Below are positions 34,419-42,888 of a DNA stretch of 61,420 nt, one piece after another. The notes beneath the pieces were generated by a model. The model was given only the letters and a program-made list of their open reading frames with translations, searched no databases and had not been told where the DNA came from. The stretch comes from Verrucomicrobiota bacterium (lineage in GTDB: Bacteria > Verrucomicrobiota > Verrucomicrobiia > Limisphaerales > JAFGQR01): NCBI GenBank assembly GCA_016935555.1, contig JAFGQR010000127.1, positions 1-61,420 on the forward strand. The letters run 5' to 3'. How positions within the stretch are numbered: the stretch's first letter is position 1; the number at the start of each line of letters is the position of its first letter. The position numbers and the translations under genes are program-made.

Positions 34419-35141
34419 ATGACCGGCACCATTTTGAACGCGGCGGGGATTCTGGCGGGGAGCCTGCTGGGGTTGGGGATGCGCCAGCCTCCGAGTGCTC
34501 CGACCCAGCAGGCTTGGAAGTTTGCGCTGGGGGCGCTGACGGTATGGGTGGGGCTGGGGCTGACCTGGAAGAGTGTGGGGGGAGGGGTGGGGGCGGTGGC
34601 GCGGCAGCTTGCGATTGTGGTGCTGGCGATGGTTCTCGGGCGCATGGCGGGGCGGGCGATGCGTTTGCAGGTCCTGTCGAACCGTGTCGGACAGTTCGCC
34701 AGAAGCCGCATGAAGGCGAAGGCCGGGGCGGGTGCGGCGCGGGGTTGGCGAAGCGACGGGTTTTTGGTGGGGGCGGCGTTGTTTTGCGTGACGCCGCTGG
34801 GGCTGGTGGGGGCGGTGCAGGACGGGCTGGTGTCGTATTGGCCGACGCTGGCGGTCAAGGGGGTTATGGACGCGCTGGCGGCGATGGCGTTTGTGGGGAT
34901 GTTTGGGGGGAGCGTGATGCTTTCGGTGGTGCCGGTGGTGGCGTTGCAGGGGACGGTGAGTTTGCTGAGCCAGGCGGCCGGGGCGAGCCTGCCGCCGCTG
35001 TTGGTGGACGCGATCAACGCGACCGGCGGCCTGCTGGTGTTCGCCGTGGCGCTGGTGATCTGGGAGTTGAAGAAGGTCGACCTGGTGAGCTACCTGCCCA
35101 GCCTGGCCGTCGCGCCGGTGCTGGCGTGGCTCTGGACCTGA
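34419..35141 (+). CDS. DUF554-family integral membrane protein
   Basis: A 240-aa membrane protein of the DUF554 (YdfK/YqgA-like) family. The start MTGTILNAAGILAGSLLG is typical of the family. About seven hydrophobic spans follow, including LAIVVLAMVLGRMAG, FLVGAALFCVTPLGLVGAVQDGL, and LLVFAVALVIWELKK. Function is unknown; a small-solute transport role has been suggested for the family. ATG 34419 fits the family start better than the frame start at 34350. Its stop is 1 nt from the stop of the convergent phosphofructokinase gene, so the two genes have no room for separate terminators. Confidence 0.88.
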   Translation: MTGTILNAAGILAGSLLGLGMRQPPSAPTQQAWKFALGALTVWVGLGLTWKSVGGGVGAVARQLAIVVLAMVLGRMAGRAMRLQVLSNRVGQFARSRMKAKAGAGAARGWRSDGFLVGAALFCVTPLGLVGAVQDGLVSYWPTLAVKGVMDALAAMAFVGMFGGSVMLSVVPVVALQGTVSLLSQAAGASLPPLLVDAINATGGLLVFAVALVIWELKKVDLVSYLPSLAVAPVLAWLWT

Positions 35142-35142
35142 G

Positions 35143-36366
35143 TTATCCCCGCTTGAGAATCTTGTCGACGCGCGGCGCGCGGATGCGATGGGGCTGGGGC
35201 ATGCCGCGCCCGAGCAGGGGCCGCGCGTAGGCATAGAAGGCCTCGGTGACGTCGTTGCCCCGGGGGCTGATGAACTCGTCGGGCATGTGGCGGGTTCTGG
35301 CGGCGATGCGGGACAGTTCGACGAGCTCGTAATTGACGGAGTAATTGCCGGTGCGGCGGATGGTGACGCTGCCGTCGACGTCATGCCACAGGGCGAACTG
35401 CACGGCGCGTTCACCGGCTTCGCGGGCTTCGTGCTGATCGATGTCGGACACGACGCCCATGAAGCTGCGCTGGAGGTAGCCGAGGGTGTCGGAGCGGACG
35501 CGTTTGATCTTGAGGTGGGTTTTGACCTCGTTCGCCAGCACGTCGCCCAGGGCGCCCGTGCCGGAGAGCTGCACGTTGCCGTGAGCGTCCTTTTCGACGG
35601 CCGTGCCCAGGGTGGTCACGATGGCGGCGCCGGCGGCGTCGGTGATGCCTTCGCTGACGGCGATGATGCAGCGCCCGTGCTTCTTGTAGGCGGCGTCCAC
35701 GTCGGCGAGGAACCGGCGGTTGTCGAAGGGCCGCTCGGGCATGTAGATGAGGTGGGGGCCGTCATCGGGGTAGGCGCGGCCGAGCGCGCTGGCGGCTGTG
35801 AGGAAGCCGGCGTGGCGGCCCATGACCACGCCGATGTAGACGCCGGGCAGGGCGCGGTTGTCGAGGTTGGCGCCCATGAACGCCAGGGCGACAAACCGCG
35901 CCGCGGAGGGGAAGCCGGGGGTGTGGTCGTTCTCGACGAGGTCGTTGTCGATGGTCTTGGGGATGTGGATGCAACGCATGTCGTAGCCCGCGGCTTTGGC
36001 GTTCTCGTTCACAATGCGGACCGTATCCGAACTGTCGTTGCCGCCGATGTAAAAGAAATAGCGCACCTCGTGCGCCTTCAACACGTCGAAAATCTTCGCG
36101 CAATAGTCCGTGTCCGGCTTGTCGCGTGTGCTGAGCAGGCCCGACGACGGGGTGACGGCCACCTGTTCGAGGTTGTGGGCGGTTTCCTGGCTCAGGTCGA
36201 CGAACTCCTCGTTGATGATGCCGCGCACGCCGTTAAGGGCGCCGTAAACGCGGGTGACCTGGGCGTATTTGCGCGCCTCGAGGACGACGCCGACGAGGGA
36301 TTGATTGATCACCGCGGTCGGGCCGCCTCCCTGGGCCACGAGCACTCTGCCTGTCAAGGTTGCCAT
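35143..36366 (-). CDS. 6-phosphofructokinase, probably pyrophosphate-dependent
   Basis: Phosphorylates fructose 6-phosphate in glycolysis. Family motifs are LVAQGGGPTAVINQSL at the start, YFFYIGGNDSSDTV near residue 107, HIPKTIDNDL near residue 137, VVMGRHAGFLTAASAL and the C-terminal DTLGYLQRS. The position that is GGDGS in ATP-dependent enzymes reads GGNDS here. An acidic residue in place of the second glycine usually marks PPi-dependent enzymes, so reversible PPi use is inferred. 407 aa with ATG 36366; the longer frame to 36414 adds an unconserved segment. The gene starts about 107 nt from the end of the proline-rich gene on the same strand. Confidence 0.88.
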   Translation of the reverse strand: MATLTGRVLVAQGGGPTAVINQSLVGVVLEARKYAQVTRVYGALNGVRGIINEEFVDLSQETAHNLEQVAVTPSSGLLSTRDKPDTDYCAKIFDVLKAHEVRYFFYIGGNDSSDTVRIVNENAKAAGYDMRCIHIPKTIDNDLVENDHTPGFPSAARFVALAFMGANLDNRALPGVYIGVVMGRHAGFLTAASALGRAYPDDGPHLIYMPERPFDNRRFLADVDAAYKKHGRCIIAVSEGITDAAGAAIVTTLGTAVEKDAHGNVQLSGTGALGDVLANEVKTHLKIKRVRSDTLGYLQRSFMGVVSDIDQHEAREAGERAVQFALWHDVDGSVTIRRTGNYSVNYELVELSRIAARTRHMPDEFISPRGNDVTEAFYAYARPLLGRGMPQPHRIRAPRVDKILKRG

Positions 36367-36473
36367 AGTTGTTTTGTTGTCGTCCAAGCGGATTCGGGTC
36401 AAAAACGAACCCATAGCCTAGGCGGCGGCGCGTCCCGACGCAAGCGAAAGAACGGCGGAGACGATCGAGGCGG

Positions 36474-37415
36474 CTACTCGATCGGGGGCGGCGGGGGAGC
36501 TTGGCCCGGGTTGGCGGCTTCGTTCAGATGCAGCATCAGCAACTGCTGTGCGGCCTTGGCGTCCGCGTCGACGGGCGCGGCCGATCCCAGGCTTTGGGTG
36601 CGGGGGGTTCGCGACGGGATGGTGCGCAGGGTGGCGGCGGATGAGCCGGGCGAGGCGGACGGGGCACGCTGATAGAGGGTGACCGGGGCGGCTGCGGAGG
36701 GGGTGGGCGAGATCCGGGAGGCCACATAAGGCGCGGGGCGGCCTGATGAGGTGTATTGGCCCGGGGCTGTGGTCTTGGCGGCTGTGGCCGCCGGGGTCGG
36801 GGTGGATCCAACGCCGCCCATGGTGATCACCCCGCCGCGGCCCGAGGACGCCCCGCCGGATCCGGAGCTGATCACCAGCGGCGAGCCGCCGGTGGGCGGT
36901 GTGGCGGCAGTCTGGGGGGTGGGGGGCCGGATGCCTGGCGGCATGCCGGGCCGCAAGCCCGGGGCCGTGCCGGGGCGTTGTCCCGGCCTTGCAGGCGCCG
37001 CTTTGCGGGCTTCGAGGACGAGATTGGTTTCGACGCCGGCTTGGAGGATGGTGACGCGTTTGTTTTCGACGTCGATGGACACCAGTTCGATGTCTCCGAC
37101 CTTGTCGCCGACGAGCATGATGGGTTTTTGAACCGGTTTGCCCGGGGCTTCCACGATTTCAAAGAGCGCCCGTGCTTTGGAGAGGATGGTGGTGATGCCG
37201 CTGAGCCGGACGGTGGAGGCGGGTTTGGGCGGCTCGGGTTTGGAGGGGGGCGGGGGTGGGGGTGGGGGCAGGTCGGTGAGGTTGAACGCGTTGCGGTTGG
37301 TGATCACCAGGTAGGGATTGGCCGTGTCGGCTGGCAGCGGGCGGGTTGCCAGCGTCAGCGCCAGCGCCAGGGCGCCTGCCCAGGCCGCGGTCTTGACTTG
37401 CCCCAAACGCTTCAT
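36474..37415 (-). CDS. Exported proline-rich protein, function unknown
   Basis: A 313-aa protein with a signal peptide (AAWAGALALALTLATRPLPA). Residues about 30-130 form a compact domain: NPYLVITNRNAFNLTD, a run of eight prolines, then VRLSGITTILSKARALFEI, MLVGDKVGDIELVSIDVENKRVTI. That pattern (variable strand, processing of a value, GD turn, VxxVTL) loosely resembles the periplasmic HR domain of type II secretion GspC/PulP-like proteins. From residue 140 on it is low-complexity Pro/Gly/Thr/Ala sequence. No secretion genes are nearby. The similarity is weak and by eye only. Confidence 0.5.
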   Translation of the reverse strand: MKRLGQVKTAAWAGALALALTLATRPLPADTANPYLVITNRNAFNLTDLPPPPPPPPSKPEPPKPASTVRLSGITTILSKARALFEIVEAPGKPVQKPIMLVGDKVGDIELVSIDVENKRVTILQAGVETNLVLEARKAAPARPGQRPGTAPGLRPGMPPGIRPPTPQTAATPPTGGSPLVISSGSGGASSGRGGVITMGGVGSTPTPAATAAKTTAPGQYTSSGRPAPYVASRISPTPSAAAPVTLYQRAPSASPGSSAATLRTIPSRTPRTQSLGSAAPVDADAKAAQQLLMLHLNEAANPGQAPPPPPIE

Positions 37416-37605
37416 ATGCCAGACCATAACGCATTCCCGCCGTGCGCACCAATCCTAATTGTGGTGATCAAACACCGTCCTCGGGCGGAAGTTGCGTGCC
37501 CGGAGGCGGTTCATCGGCTTGAACAGCAGCAAGTCGTCTGCCGCGCGGACGGCTCGCAGCGCGCTTCCGGCAGAGGGGCGGGGTGCGGGCGTGCCTGGTT
37601 CAATG

Positions 37606-38706
37606 TCAATTGGAGCGTCGTCCTGCGACGCCGAGGGTGGTTTTGGAGATGCGGCGGGCGGGTTCCTTGGGGCGGAGGGCCCGGACGGCTTTGCCGGCTT
37701 GCCACATTTCCGAGCTGCCCATGGCGTTGAGTTCATTGGTGAGGTGGGCCTGGTAATCGGGCTGGCCGCAGGCGGCCAGCACCCGGGCGCATTCCTTGCC
37801 CGACTTGACCCGCGCGTAAAGCTGCTTGAAGACCGGGAGGACAGCCTGTTTGAATTTGGGTTTCCAATCCAGGGCGCCGCGCTGGGCGGTGGCGGAGCAG
37901 TTGGCATACATCCAGTCCATCCCGTTTTCGTCCACGAGGCGGATGAGGCTCTGGGTGAGTTCCTCGACGGTTTCGTTAAAGGCTTCGCTGGGGGTGTGCC
38001 CGTGGGCGCGGAGGACGTCGTATTGCGCCTCCATGATGCCGGCCAGGGCGCCCATGAGGACGCCGCGCTCGCCGGTCAGATCGCTGAAGACCTCGTGCTC
38101 GAAGGTGGTGGGGAACAGGTAGCCCGACCCGATGCCGATGCCGACCGCCAGGCACCGTTCCTCGGCGCGGCCGGTCGCGTTCTGGAACACGGCGAAGCTG
38201 GAGTTGATGCCGGCGCCGGAGAGGAAATTGCGCCGCACGGACGTTCCGGAGCCCTTGGGCGCGACCATGATGACGTCCACGTCGGGCGGGGGCACGACGC
38301 CGGTCTGCGTGTTGTAGGCGATCGAAAACCCGTGGGAAAAATACAGCGCATCGCCGGCCTTGAGGTGGCGTTTGACCGCCGGCCAAATGGCCCGTTGCGC
38401 CGCATCCGACACCAGCATCTGAAGGAGCGTGCCGCGCCCGGCAGCCTCCTCGATGTCAAACAGCGTCTTCCCGGGCACCCAGCCGTCCTTGCGCGCGCGG
38501 TCCCAATCGCGGGAGAACTGCCGCGCCTGGCCGACGATGACCTTGAAGCCGTTGTCGCGAAGGTTCAGGGATTGCGCCGGGCCTTGGACGCCGTAGCCGA
38601 GGATGGCGATGGTTTCGCCCTTGAGCACGCGGCGCGCGCGCGACATGGGGAATTCCTTGCGGGTGACGACATGTTCCTTGGTTCCGCCAAAATCAATGGT
38701 TGCCAT
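37606..38706 (-). CDS. ilvC: Ketol-acid reductoisomerase, Bacteroidetes/fungal Ilv5-like branch
   Basis: IlvC catalyses the NADPH-dependent isomeroreduction of acetolactate in valine, leucine and isoleucine synthesis. The cofactor loop is AILGYGVQGPAQSLNLRD. Other family blocks are LYFSHGFSIAYN, VDVIMVAPKGSGTSVRR, SDLTGERGVLMGALAG, SEAFNETVEELTQSL and the end GSSEMWQAGKAVRALRP. Several of these match the branch found in Bacteroidetes and yeast Ilv5 rather than the common short bacterial form (known from memory of those proteins). 366 aa with ATG 38706. It is the last gene of infC-ilvN-ilvC. The 178 nt downstream to 37428 hold only an open stretch ending DHHN, not supported as a gene. Confidence 0.93.
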   Translation of the reverse strand: MATIDFGGTKEHVVTRKEFPMSRARRVLKGETIAILGYGVQGPAQSLNLRDNGFKVIVGQARQFSRDWDRARKDGWVPGKTLFDIEEAAGRGTLLQMLVSDAAQRAIWPAVKRHLKAGDALYFSHGFSIAYNTQTGVVPPPDVDVIMVAPKGSGTSVRRNFLSGAGINSSFAVFQNATGRAEERCLAVGIGIGSGYLFPTTFEHEVFSDLTGERGVLMGALAGIMEAQYDVLRAHGHTPSEAFNETVEELTQSLIRLVDENGMDWMYANCSATAQRGALDWKPKFKQAVLPVFKQLYARVKSGKECARVLAACGQPDYQAHLTNELNAMGSSEMWQAGKAVRALRPKEPARRISKTTLGVAGRRSN

Positions 38707-38828
38707 GAGAGTATGGGGGCGCATCGTGCGGCTGGGCGCACTTGGGGTTGAGGGGTGGGTTGACAGATTGGATCACAGTCCAAACGAAACATGGGTTCCT
38801 GGTGCGGATTCGACGGCGGCGGGTTCGC

Positions 38829-39302
38829 TCACTTGCGCGGCATGGCGATGCGGCCTGTGCGGGTCAGGTCGCTAATGCCGTAGTTGGCCATGAGCTCGAT
38901 GAACTTCTCCGCCTTGCTCTCGTCGCCGGTCATTTCGATGGTGACGCTCCGGGGCTGGACATCGACGATCTTGGCGCGGAAAATGTCGGTAATCTGCATC
39001 ACCTCCGCCCGGGACTTGCTGTCGACCTTCACCTTGATGAGCACCAGTTCGCGATCGACATATTCGCCGTCGCGAAAATCCAGCACGCTCAGCACGTTCA
39101 CCAGCTTGTTGAGCTGCTTGACGATCTGCTCGACCGTCGCGTCGTCGCCCCGCGTGACGATCGTCATGCGCGAGATGCTCGGATCGTGCGTGGGCCCGAC
39201 GTTGAGGGTGTCGATGTTGTAGCCGCGTCCGCTGAACAGGCCAGCCACCCGGGTCAACACCCCGAACTTGTTCTCCACCAGGACTGAAATCGTGTGTCGC
39301 AT
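38829..39302 (-). CDS. ilvN: Acetolactate synthase small (regulatory) subunit
   Basis: A 157-aa regulatory subunit of acetohydroxyacid synthase. The ACT domain at the start is MRHTISVLVENKFGVLTRVAGLFSGRGYNI, here the usual sensor of branched-chain amino acids. It continues with RMTIVTRGDD, VEQIVKQLNKLVNV and a second domain with MQITDIFRAKIVDV and VTIEMTGDESK. The catalytic subunit ilvB is not in this window. It lies between infC and ilvC on the minus strand, 122 nt upstream of ilvC and 56 nt downstream of infC. Feedback regulation by valine is expected by family. Confidence 0.95.
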   Translation of the reverse strand: MRHTISVLVENKFGVLTRVAGLFSGRGYNIDTLNVGPTHDPSISRMTIVTRGDDATVEQIVKQLNKLVNVLSVLDFRDGEYVDRELVLIKVKVDSKSRAEVMQITDIFRAKIVDVQPRSVTIEMTGDESKAEKFIELMANYGISDLTRTGRIAMPRK

Positions 39303-39358
39303 AGGTCGGTCGCCGCTCAGCCGCGACGCGGCAACCTAATCAGCCGCCCGCTCCCCGG

Positions 39359-40054
39359 TCAATCCACATTTCTGCCGAGCTGCGCGAACGGGTTGTTCAC
39401 GAATCCCGAGGGCCGCACCCCGGGCGAGGGCTCGGCCGGAGGCGGCTTCACAGGCTCGCGCGGCAGGGGCGCGGGCCGCACGGTGCCGGCCGGGGCCGGC
39501 ACGGCGGGTTCCGGCGGCTTCGCGCCGGGTTCGGGGGGTTTGGCGCGCTTGTTGCGAGGCAGGGGGCTGAGGATGACATTAATGGCGCGTCCGGCCAGTT
39601 TGGGTTCGGCGTCGGGGTGGCCATAGGGGGCGAGGTCTTCGAGGAACTTGTCGACCACCTGGGTGCCGATTTCCGGGTGGGCCATTTGGCGGCCTCGGAA
39701 CCGGAGGGAGACCTTCACCTTCATTTCCTCGCACAAAAAACCGATGGCGTGGGTCAGCTTGGTTTGCCGGTCGTGCGGATCGATGGCCGGCCGAAGCTGG
39801 ATTTCCTTCAGTTTGGTGGCGTGCTGGTGTTTGCGGGCCTCCTTGTTGCGTTTGGATTGTTCGTAGCGGTATTTTCCGAAGTCGACGATCCTGCAGACAG
39901 GCGGTGTGGCATTGGGGGCGACCTCGACCAGGTCAACTCCGTAGCTCTGGGCGAGGCGAATGGCCTCCGCAAGATTGAGAATCCCCAGCTGGCGACCGTC
40001 CTCGGTAACCACCCGAACCTCCCGGGCACGGATCTTCCCGTTCACCCGAACCAT
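39359..40054 (-). CDS. infC: Translation initiation factor IF-3 with long C-terminal extension
   Basis: IF-3 keeps the 30S and 50S subunits apart and checks start codon and initiator tRNA. The N-terminal domain reads VNGKIRAREVRVVTEDG, and the linker and C-terminal domain contain DFGKYRYEQSKRNKEARK and KVKVSLRFRGRQMAHPEIG. Residues about 175-231 form an additional Pro/Ala/Arg-rich tail (for example KPPEPGAKPPEPAVPAPAG) absent from the standard factor, which is about 180 aa. ATG 40054 is chosen; a TTG at 40093 would add 13 residues, and infC often uses rare starts. Unusually, it is followed by ilvN and ilvC instead of rpmI-rplT. Confidence 0.93.
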   Translation of the reverse strand: MVRVNGKIRAREVRVVTEDGRQLGILNLAEAIRLAQSYGVDLVEVAPNATPPVCRIVDFGKYRYEQSKRNKEARKHQHATKLKEIQLRPAIDPHDRQTKLTHAIGFLCEEMKVKVSLRFRGRQMAHPEIGTQVVDKFLEDLAPYGHPDAEPKLAGRAINVILSPLPRNKRAKPPEPGAKPPEPAVPAPAGTVRPAPLPREPVKPPPAEPSPGVRPSGFVNNPFAQLGRNVD

Positions 40055-40266
40055 CGGACCTGGAGCACGACGTGACGCGAAGGGCCGACTCAAGCGACCC
40101 TCACCGGTTGAAGCGTTAGCATGGTGTTCAGTAACATCCGCCGACAGGAACCGTTCCTGTCCTCAAACGCCCCCAATGTAGGCAGGCGGGCGGAAACTTG
40201 CAAGCCCAAAGAAAAACTGCTCGCCAAACCGCGCCGTTTTGCGGAACGTATCGGGACATTGGACGC

Positions 40267-41166
40267 ATGACAGTTCGGCCACCCATGTTCACCGGAACCT
40301 ACACCGCCCTGGTCACCCCCTTTCGCGAAGGGAAGGTGGATCTCGCCGCCTTCGGTGCCCTCATCCGTGCCCAGATCCGCGCCGGCGTCGACGGCATCGT
40401 GCCGGTCGGCACCACTGGCGAATCGCCCACGCTGGACTACGACGAGCACACCCAGGTCATCCAGTACGCCGTCAGCTGCGCCGCCGGCCGCATCAAGGTC
40501 CTGGCCGGCACCGGCGCCAACTCCACGACCGAGGCCGTCTTTCTCACCCAAGCCGCCGAAAAGGCCGGCGCTCACGCCTCGCTCCAGGTCGCGCCCTATT
40601 ATAACAAACCGTCTCAGGAAGGCCTCTTCCAGCACTTCAAAACCGTCGCCCGCGCCTCCCGGCTTCCCATTGTCCTCTACAGCATCCCCGGCCGGTGCGG
40701 CATCGAAATCGGCGTCGACACCGTCAAACGCCTCGCCGCCTCCTGCCCCAGCATCGTCGGCATCAAGGAGGCCGGCGGCAACCCCGACCGCGTCAGCCAG
40801 CTCCGCGCCGCCCTCGGGCCCCGGTTCACCGTCCTCTCCGGCGACGATTCCCTGACCCTGCCGTTCATGGCTGTCGGCGCCCAGGGTGTCATCAGCGTCG
40901 CGTCCAATGTCATCCCCCGGGAGGTGGCCCGGATGGTGCGCGCCTTTGCCGGCGGACGCGCCTCCGAGGCTCTGAAACTTCACAGTCGTTTTTTTCCCCT
41001 GTTCAAGGATCTCTTCATGGAGACCAACCCGCTTCCGGTCAAGGCCGCGCTGGCCATGATGGGCCGCATCGCCGAGGAATACCGGCTGCCGCTCGTGCCC
41101 ATGCGTCCCGACAACCGCCACCGGCTCCGTCTCACCCTCAAAGCCTGCGGCGTCCTCAAATCATGA
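40267..41166 (+). CDS. dapA: 4-hydroxy-tetrahydrodipicolinate synthase
   Basis: DapA condenses pyruvate with aspartate semialdehyde, the first step of the diaminopimelate/lysine branch. Family features are MFTGTYTALVTPF at the N-terminus, GTTGESPTL, and the Tyr of LYSIPGRCG. The Schiff-base Lys lies in GIKEAGGNPD near residue 165. ATG 40267 gives 299 aa; ATG 40285 (MFTG) is an alternative. The stop overlaps the dapB start (ATGA), and folK is 9 nt beyond dapB, so the three genes form an operon transcribed away from infC. The 212 nt between infC and dapA hold the divergent promoters. Confidence 0.95.
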   Translation: MTVRPPMFTGTYTALVTPFREGKVDLAAFGALIRAQIRAGVDGIVPVGTTGESPTLDYDEHTQVIQYAVSCAAGRIKVLAGTGANSTTEAVFLTQAAEKAGAHASLQVAPYYNKPSQEGLFQHFKTVARASRLPIVLYSIPGRCGIEIGVDTVKRLAASCPSIVGIKEAGGNPDRVSQLRAALGPRFTVLSGDDSLTLPFMAVGAQGVISVASNVIPREVARMVRAFAGGRASEALKLHSRFFPLFKDLFMETNPLPVKAALAMMGRIAEEYRLPLVPMRPDNRHRLRLTLKACGVLKS

Positions 41167-41897
41167 CGCCCATCGTCATCCACGGCTCCAAAGGCCGCAT
41201 GGGCCAGGCCCTCCTCGTCGCCGCCGCGCGCCATCCCGAACTCGAGATTGCCGGCGCCGTCGATCTCGGCGACCGCCTGGATGCCGTCATCGCCCGCGCC
41301 GCCGCCGTTGTCGACTTCAGCGCCCACGACGCGACCCCCGGCGTCGCCGCCCTCTGCGCCCGGCATGGCAAGGCCCTCGTCATCGGCACCACCGGCCACA
41401 CCGCGGACGAATCCGGCGCGCTCCGCCGTTGCCAGTCCGCCATCCCCATCGTGTGGGCCGCCAACTACTCCACCGGGGTCAACACCCTGTTCTGGCTCAC
41501 CCGCAAAGCCGCCGAAATCCTCGGACCCGACTTCGACCTGGAAATCGTCGAGATGCATCATCGTCTCAAGAAGGACGCCCCCAGCGGCACCGCGCTCGCC
41601 CTGGCCGAGATCCTCGCCCATGTCCGGTCGCTCCAGCGCGACGACGTCCTCCGCCACGGCCGGTCCGGGCTGGTGGGCGAACGCACCGCCCACGAAATCG
41701 GCATGCACGCCCTCCGCGGCGGCGATGTCGTGGGCGATCACACCGTCATCTTCGCCACTCCCGGCGAACGTCTTGAGCTTGCCCACAAGGCCTCCAGCCG
41801 CGACACCTTCGCCCGCGGCGCGCTTCGTGCCGTCCTGTGGGCTGTGCGCCAGCCGCCCGGCCTCTACACCATGCAGGACGTGCTGGGATTGAAGTAA
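41163..41897 (+). CDS. dapB: 4-hydroxy-tetrahydrodipicolinate reductase
   Basis: DapB reduces the DapA product with NAD(P)H in diaminopimelate/lysine synthesis. Nucleotide-binding start TPIVIHGSKGRMGQALL, conserved IGTTGHT, ANYSTGVN, and the catalytic region EMHHRLKKDAPSGTAL are all present. The C-terminal part shows HALRGGDVVGDHTVIFA. 244 aa, slightly shorter than the typical 250-270. ATG overlaps the dapA stop by 4 nt, implying translational coupling. Confidence 0.95.
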   Translation: MTPIVIHGSKGRMGQALLVAAARHPELEIAGAVDLGDRLDAVIARAAAVVDFSAHDATPGVAALCARHGKALVIGTTGHTADESGALRRCQSAIPIVWAANYSTGVNTLFWLTRKAAEILGPDFDLEIVEMHHRLKKDAPSGTALALAEILAHVRSLQRDDVLRHGRSGLVGERTAHEIGMHALRGGDVVGDHTVIFATPGERLELAHKASSRDTFARGALRAVLWAVRQPPGLYTMQDVLGLK

Positions 41898-41906
41898 CGG
41901 TCCGCC

Positions 41907-42446
41907 ATGACCCCGCCGCCGCCGCCGCCGTGGGTGTTCATCGCCCTGGGCGCCAACCTCGGCAACCCGCCCGCCCAACTCCGGGCCGCCCTCGGCCACC
42001 TCCAGCATTTCTCGCCCCAACCGCTGCGCGTCTCGTCCCTGTGGGAGTCGGCGCCTGTCGATTGCCCGCCCGGCTCCCCGCCGTTCGTCAACGCCGTCGT
42101 CGGCCTGGTGCCGCATCCCGGCGAAACCCCGGAGAGCCTGCTGGGCAAACTGCAGACCCTCGAGCGCGCATTTGGCCGCCGTCCCAAGCGGGTTCTCAAC
42201 GAGCCGCGGCCGCTGGATCTGGATCTCATCGCGTTTGGCCGGGAACGCCGCGACGACCCGCGGCTTGTTCTGCCTCACCCGCGCGCGGCGCGGCGCGCGT
42301 TTGTGCTGGCTCCGCTCAGCGAGTTGGAGCCCGGCTTGGTCTTGCCGGGTCAGAGCATGTCTGTGCGGGGCCTGCTGGAGGGTTGTCCCGGACGCCGCGC
42401 CGTCCGGTGTCTTCGCGCAAACGGACCGTGGGGGCGCGGGCTTTAA
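41907..42446 (+). CDS. folK: 2-amino-4-hydroxy-6-hydroxymethyldihydropteridine pyrophosphokinase
   Basis: HPPK transfers pyrophosphate from ATP to the pterin in folate synthesis. The start VFIALGANLGNPPAQL, the core PPFVNAVVGL, LERAFGR and the Mg-binding signature NEPRPLDLDLIAFG all match the family, followed by LPHPRAARRAFVLAPL. A run of seven Pro residues precedes the family start. 179 aa. It is the third gene of the dapA-dapB-folK group, 9 nt after dapB. The pairing with lysine genes is not functional. Confidence 0.93.
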   Translation: MTPPPPPPWVFIALGANLGNPPAQLRAALGHLQHFSPQPLRVSSLWESAPVDCPPGSPPFVNAVVGLVPHPGETPESLLGKLQTLERAFGRRPKRVLNEPRPLDLDLIAFGRERRDDPRLVLPHPRAARRAFVLAPLSELEPGLVLPGQSMSVRGLLEGCPGRRAVRCLRANGPWGRGL

Positions 42447-42888
42447 GGGGGTCGGGCGTTGGGGGTTGCCAGGCCCTGGGCGGGCTTCAAGGAGGGACCC
42501 ACGCCATTGGGGTCACGGATCTTGAGGCTTGCTTTGTTGGGCAATTCCAAAGCCAGGCAGGACGGCGCAAGACGGCCTGCCTTAGCAGCCTGTCCCGGAC
42601 CACAGGAGACGTCCGTAGCTTTCGCAGGCACCGAAACTCAAGTAACGCCGGATAGACCTAAGTCCGACAGGCTGCTAGGGGTGGCGCCAGAAAAAGTATG
42701 ACGGCGCGGCTGTCCTTGGGTAGGGTATGCGGATGAGCGATCATGGAACGATTGGGCCGGGCCGGGCGGCGGGCGGCGGCGCGGGCTGTCCGGGGTCCGG
42801 GTGACGGAGGTTTGGGCGGATGCCTGGAGAACCGTATGCGAATGCGGCCTTGTTTGGGCCGGCGGCGGCGCGTGGTGCGAGCGGGGCG
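42447..42888. other. Intergenic region with short inverted repeats
   Basis: About 440 nt between folK and hemE with no supported gene. It contains a repeat element at 42579-42679 (separate entry). The stretch 42680-42888 may hold the promoter of the haem operon; no clear -35/-10 pair was identified. An in-frame ATG at 42820 could extend hemE upstream by 23 residues. Confidence 0.5.
42579..42679. repeat. Inverted-repeat element with a second copy of its end elsewhere in the window
   Basis: The right end cctaagtccgacaggctgct (42657-42676, continuing agg) is the near reverse complement of the left end (cttagcagcctgtcccggac, about 42581-42600). The interior is about 55 nt. The right end recurs, inverted, at 61205-61227 with 21 of 23 positions identical. 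The form suggests a miniature, possibly mobile, element. Confidence 0.7.
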
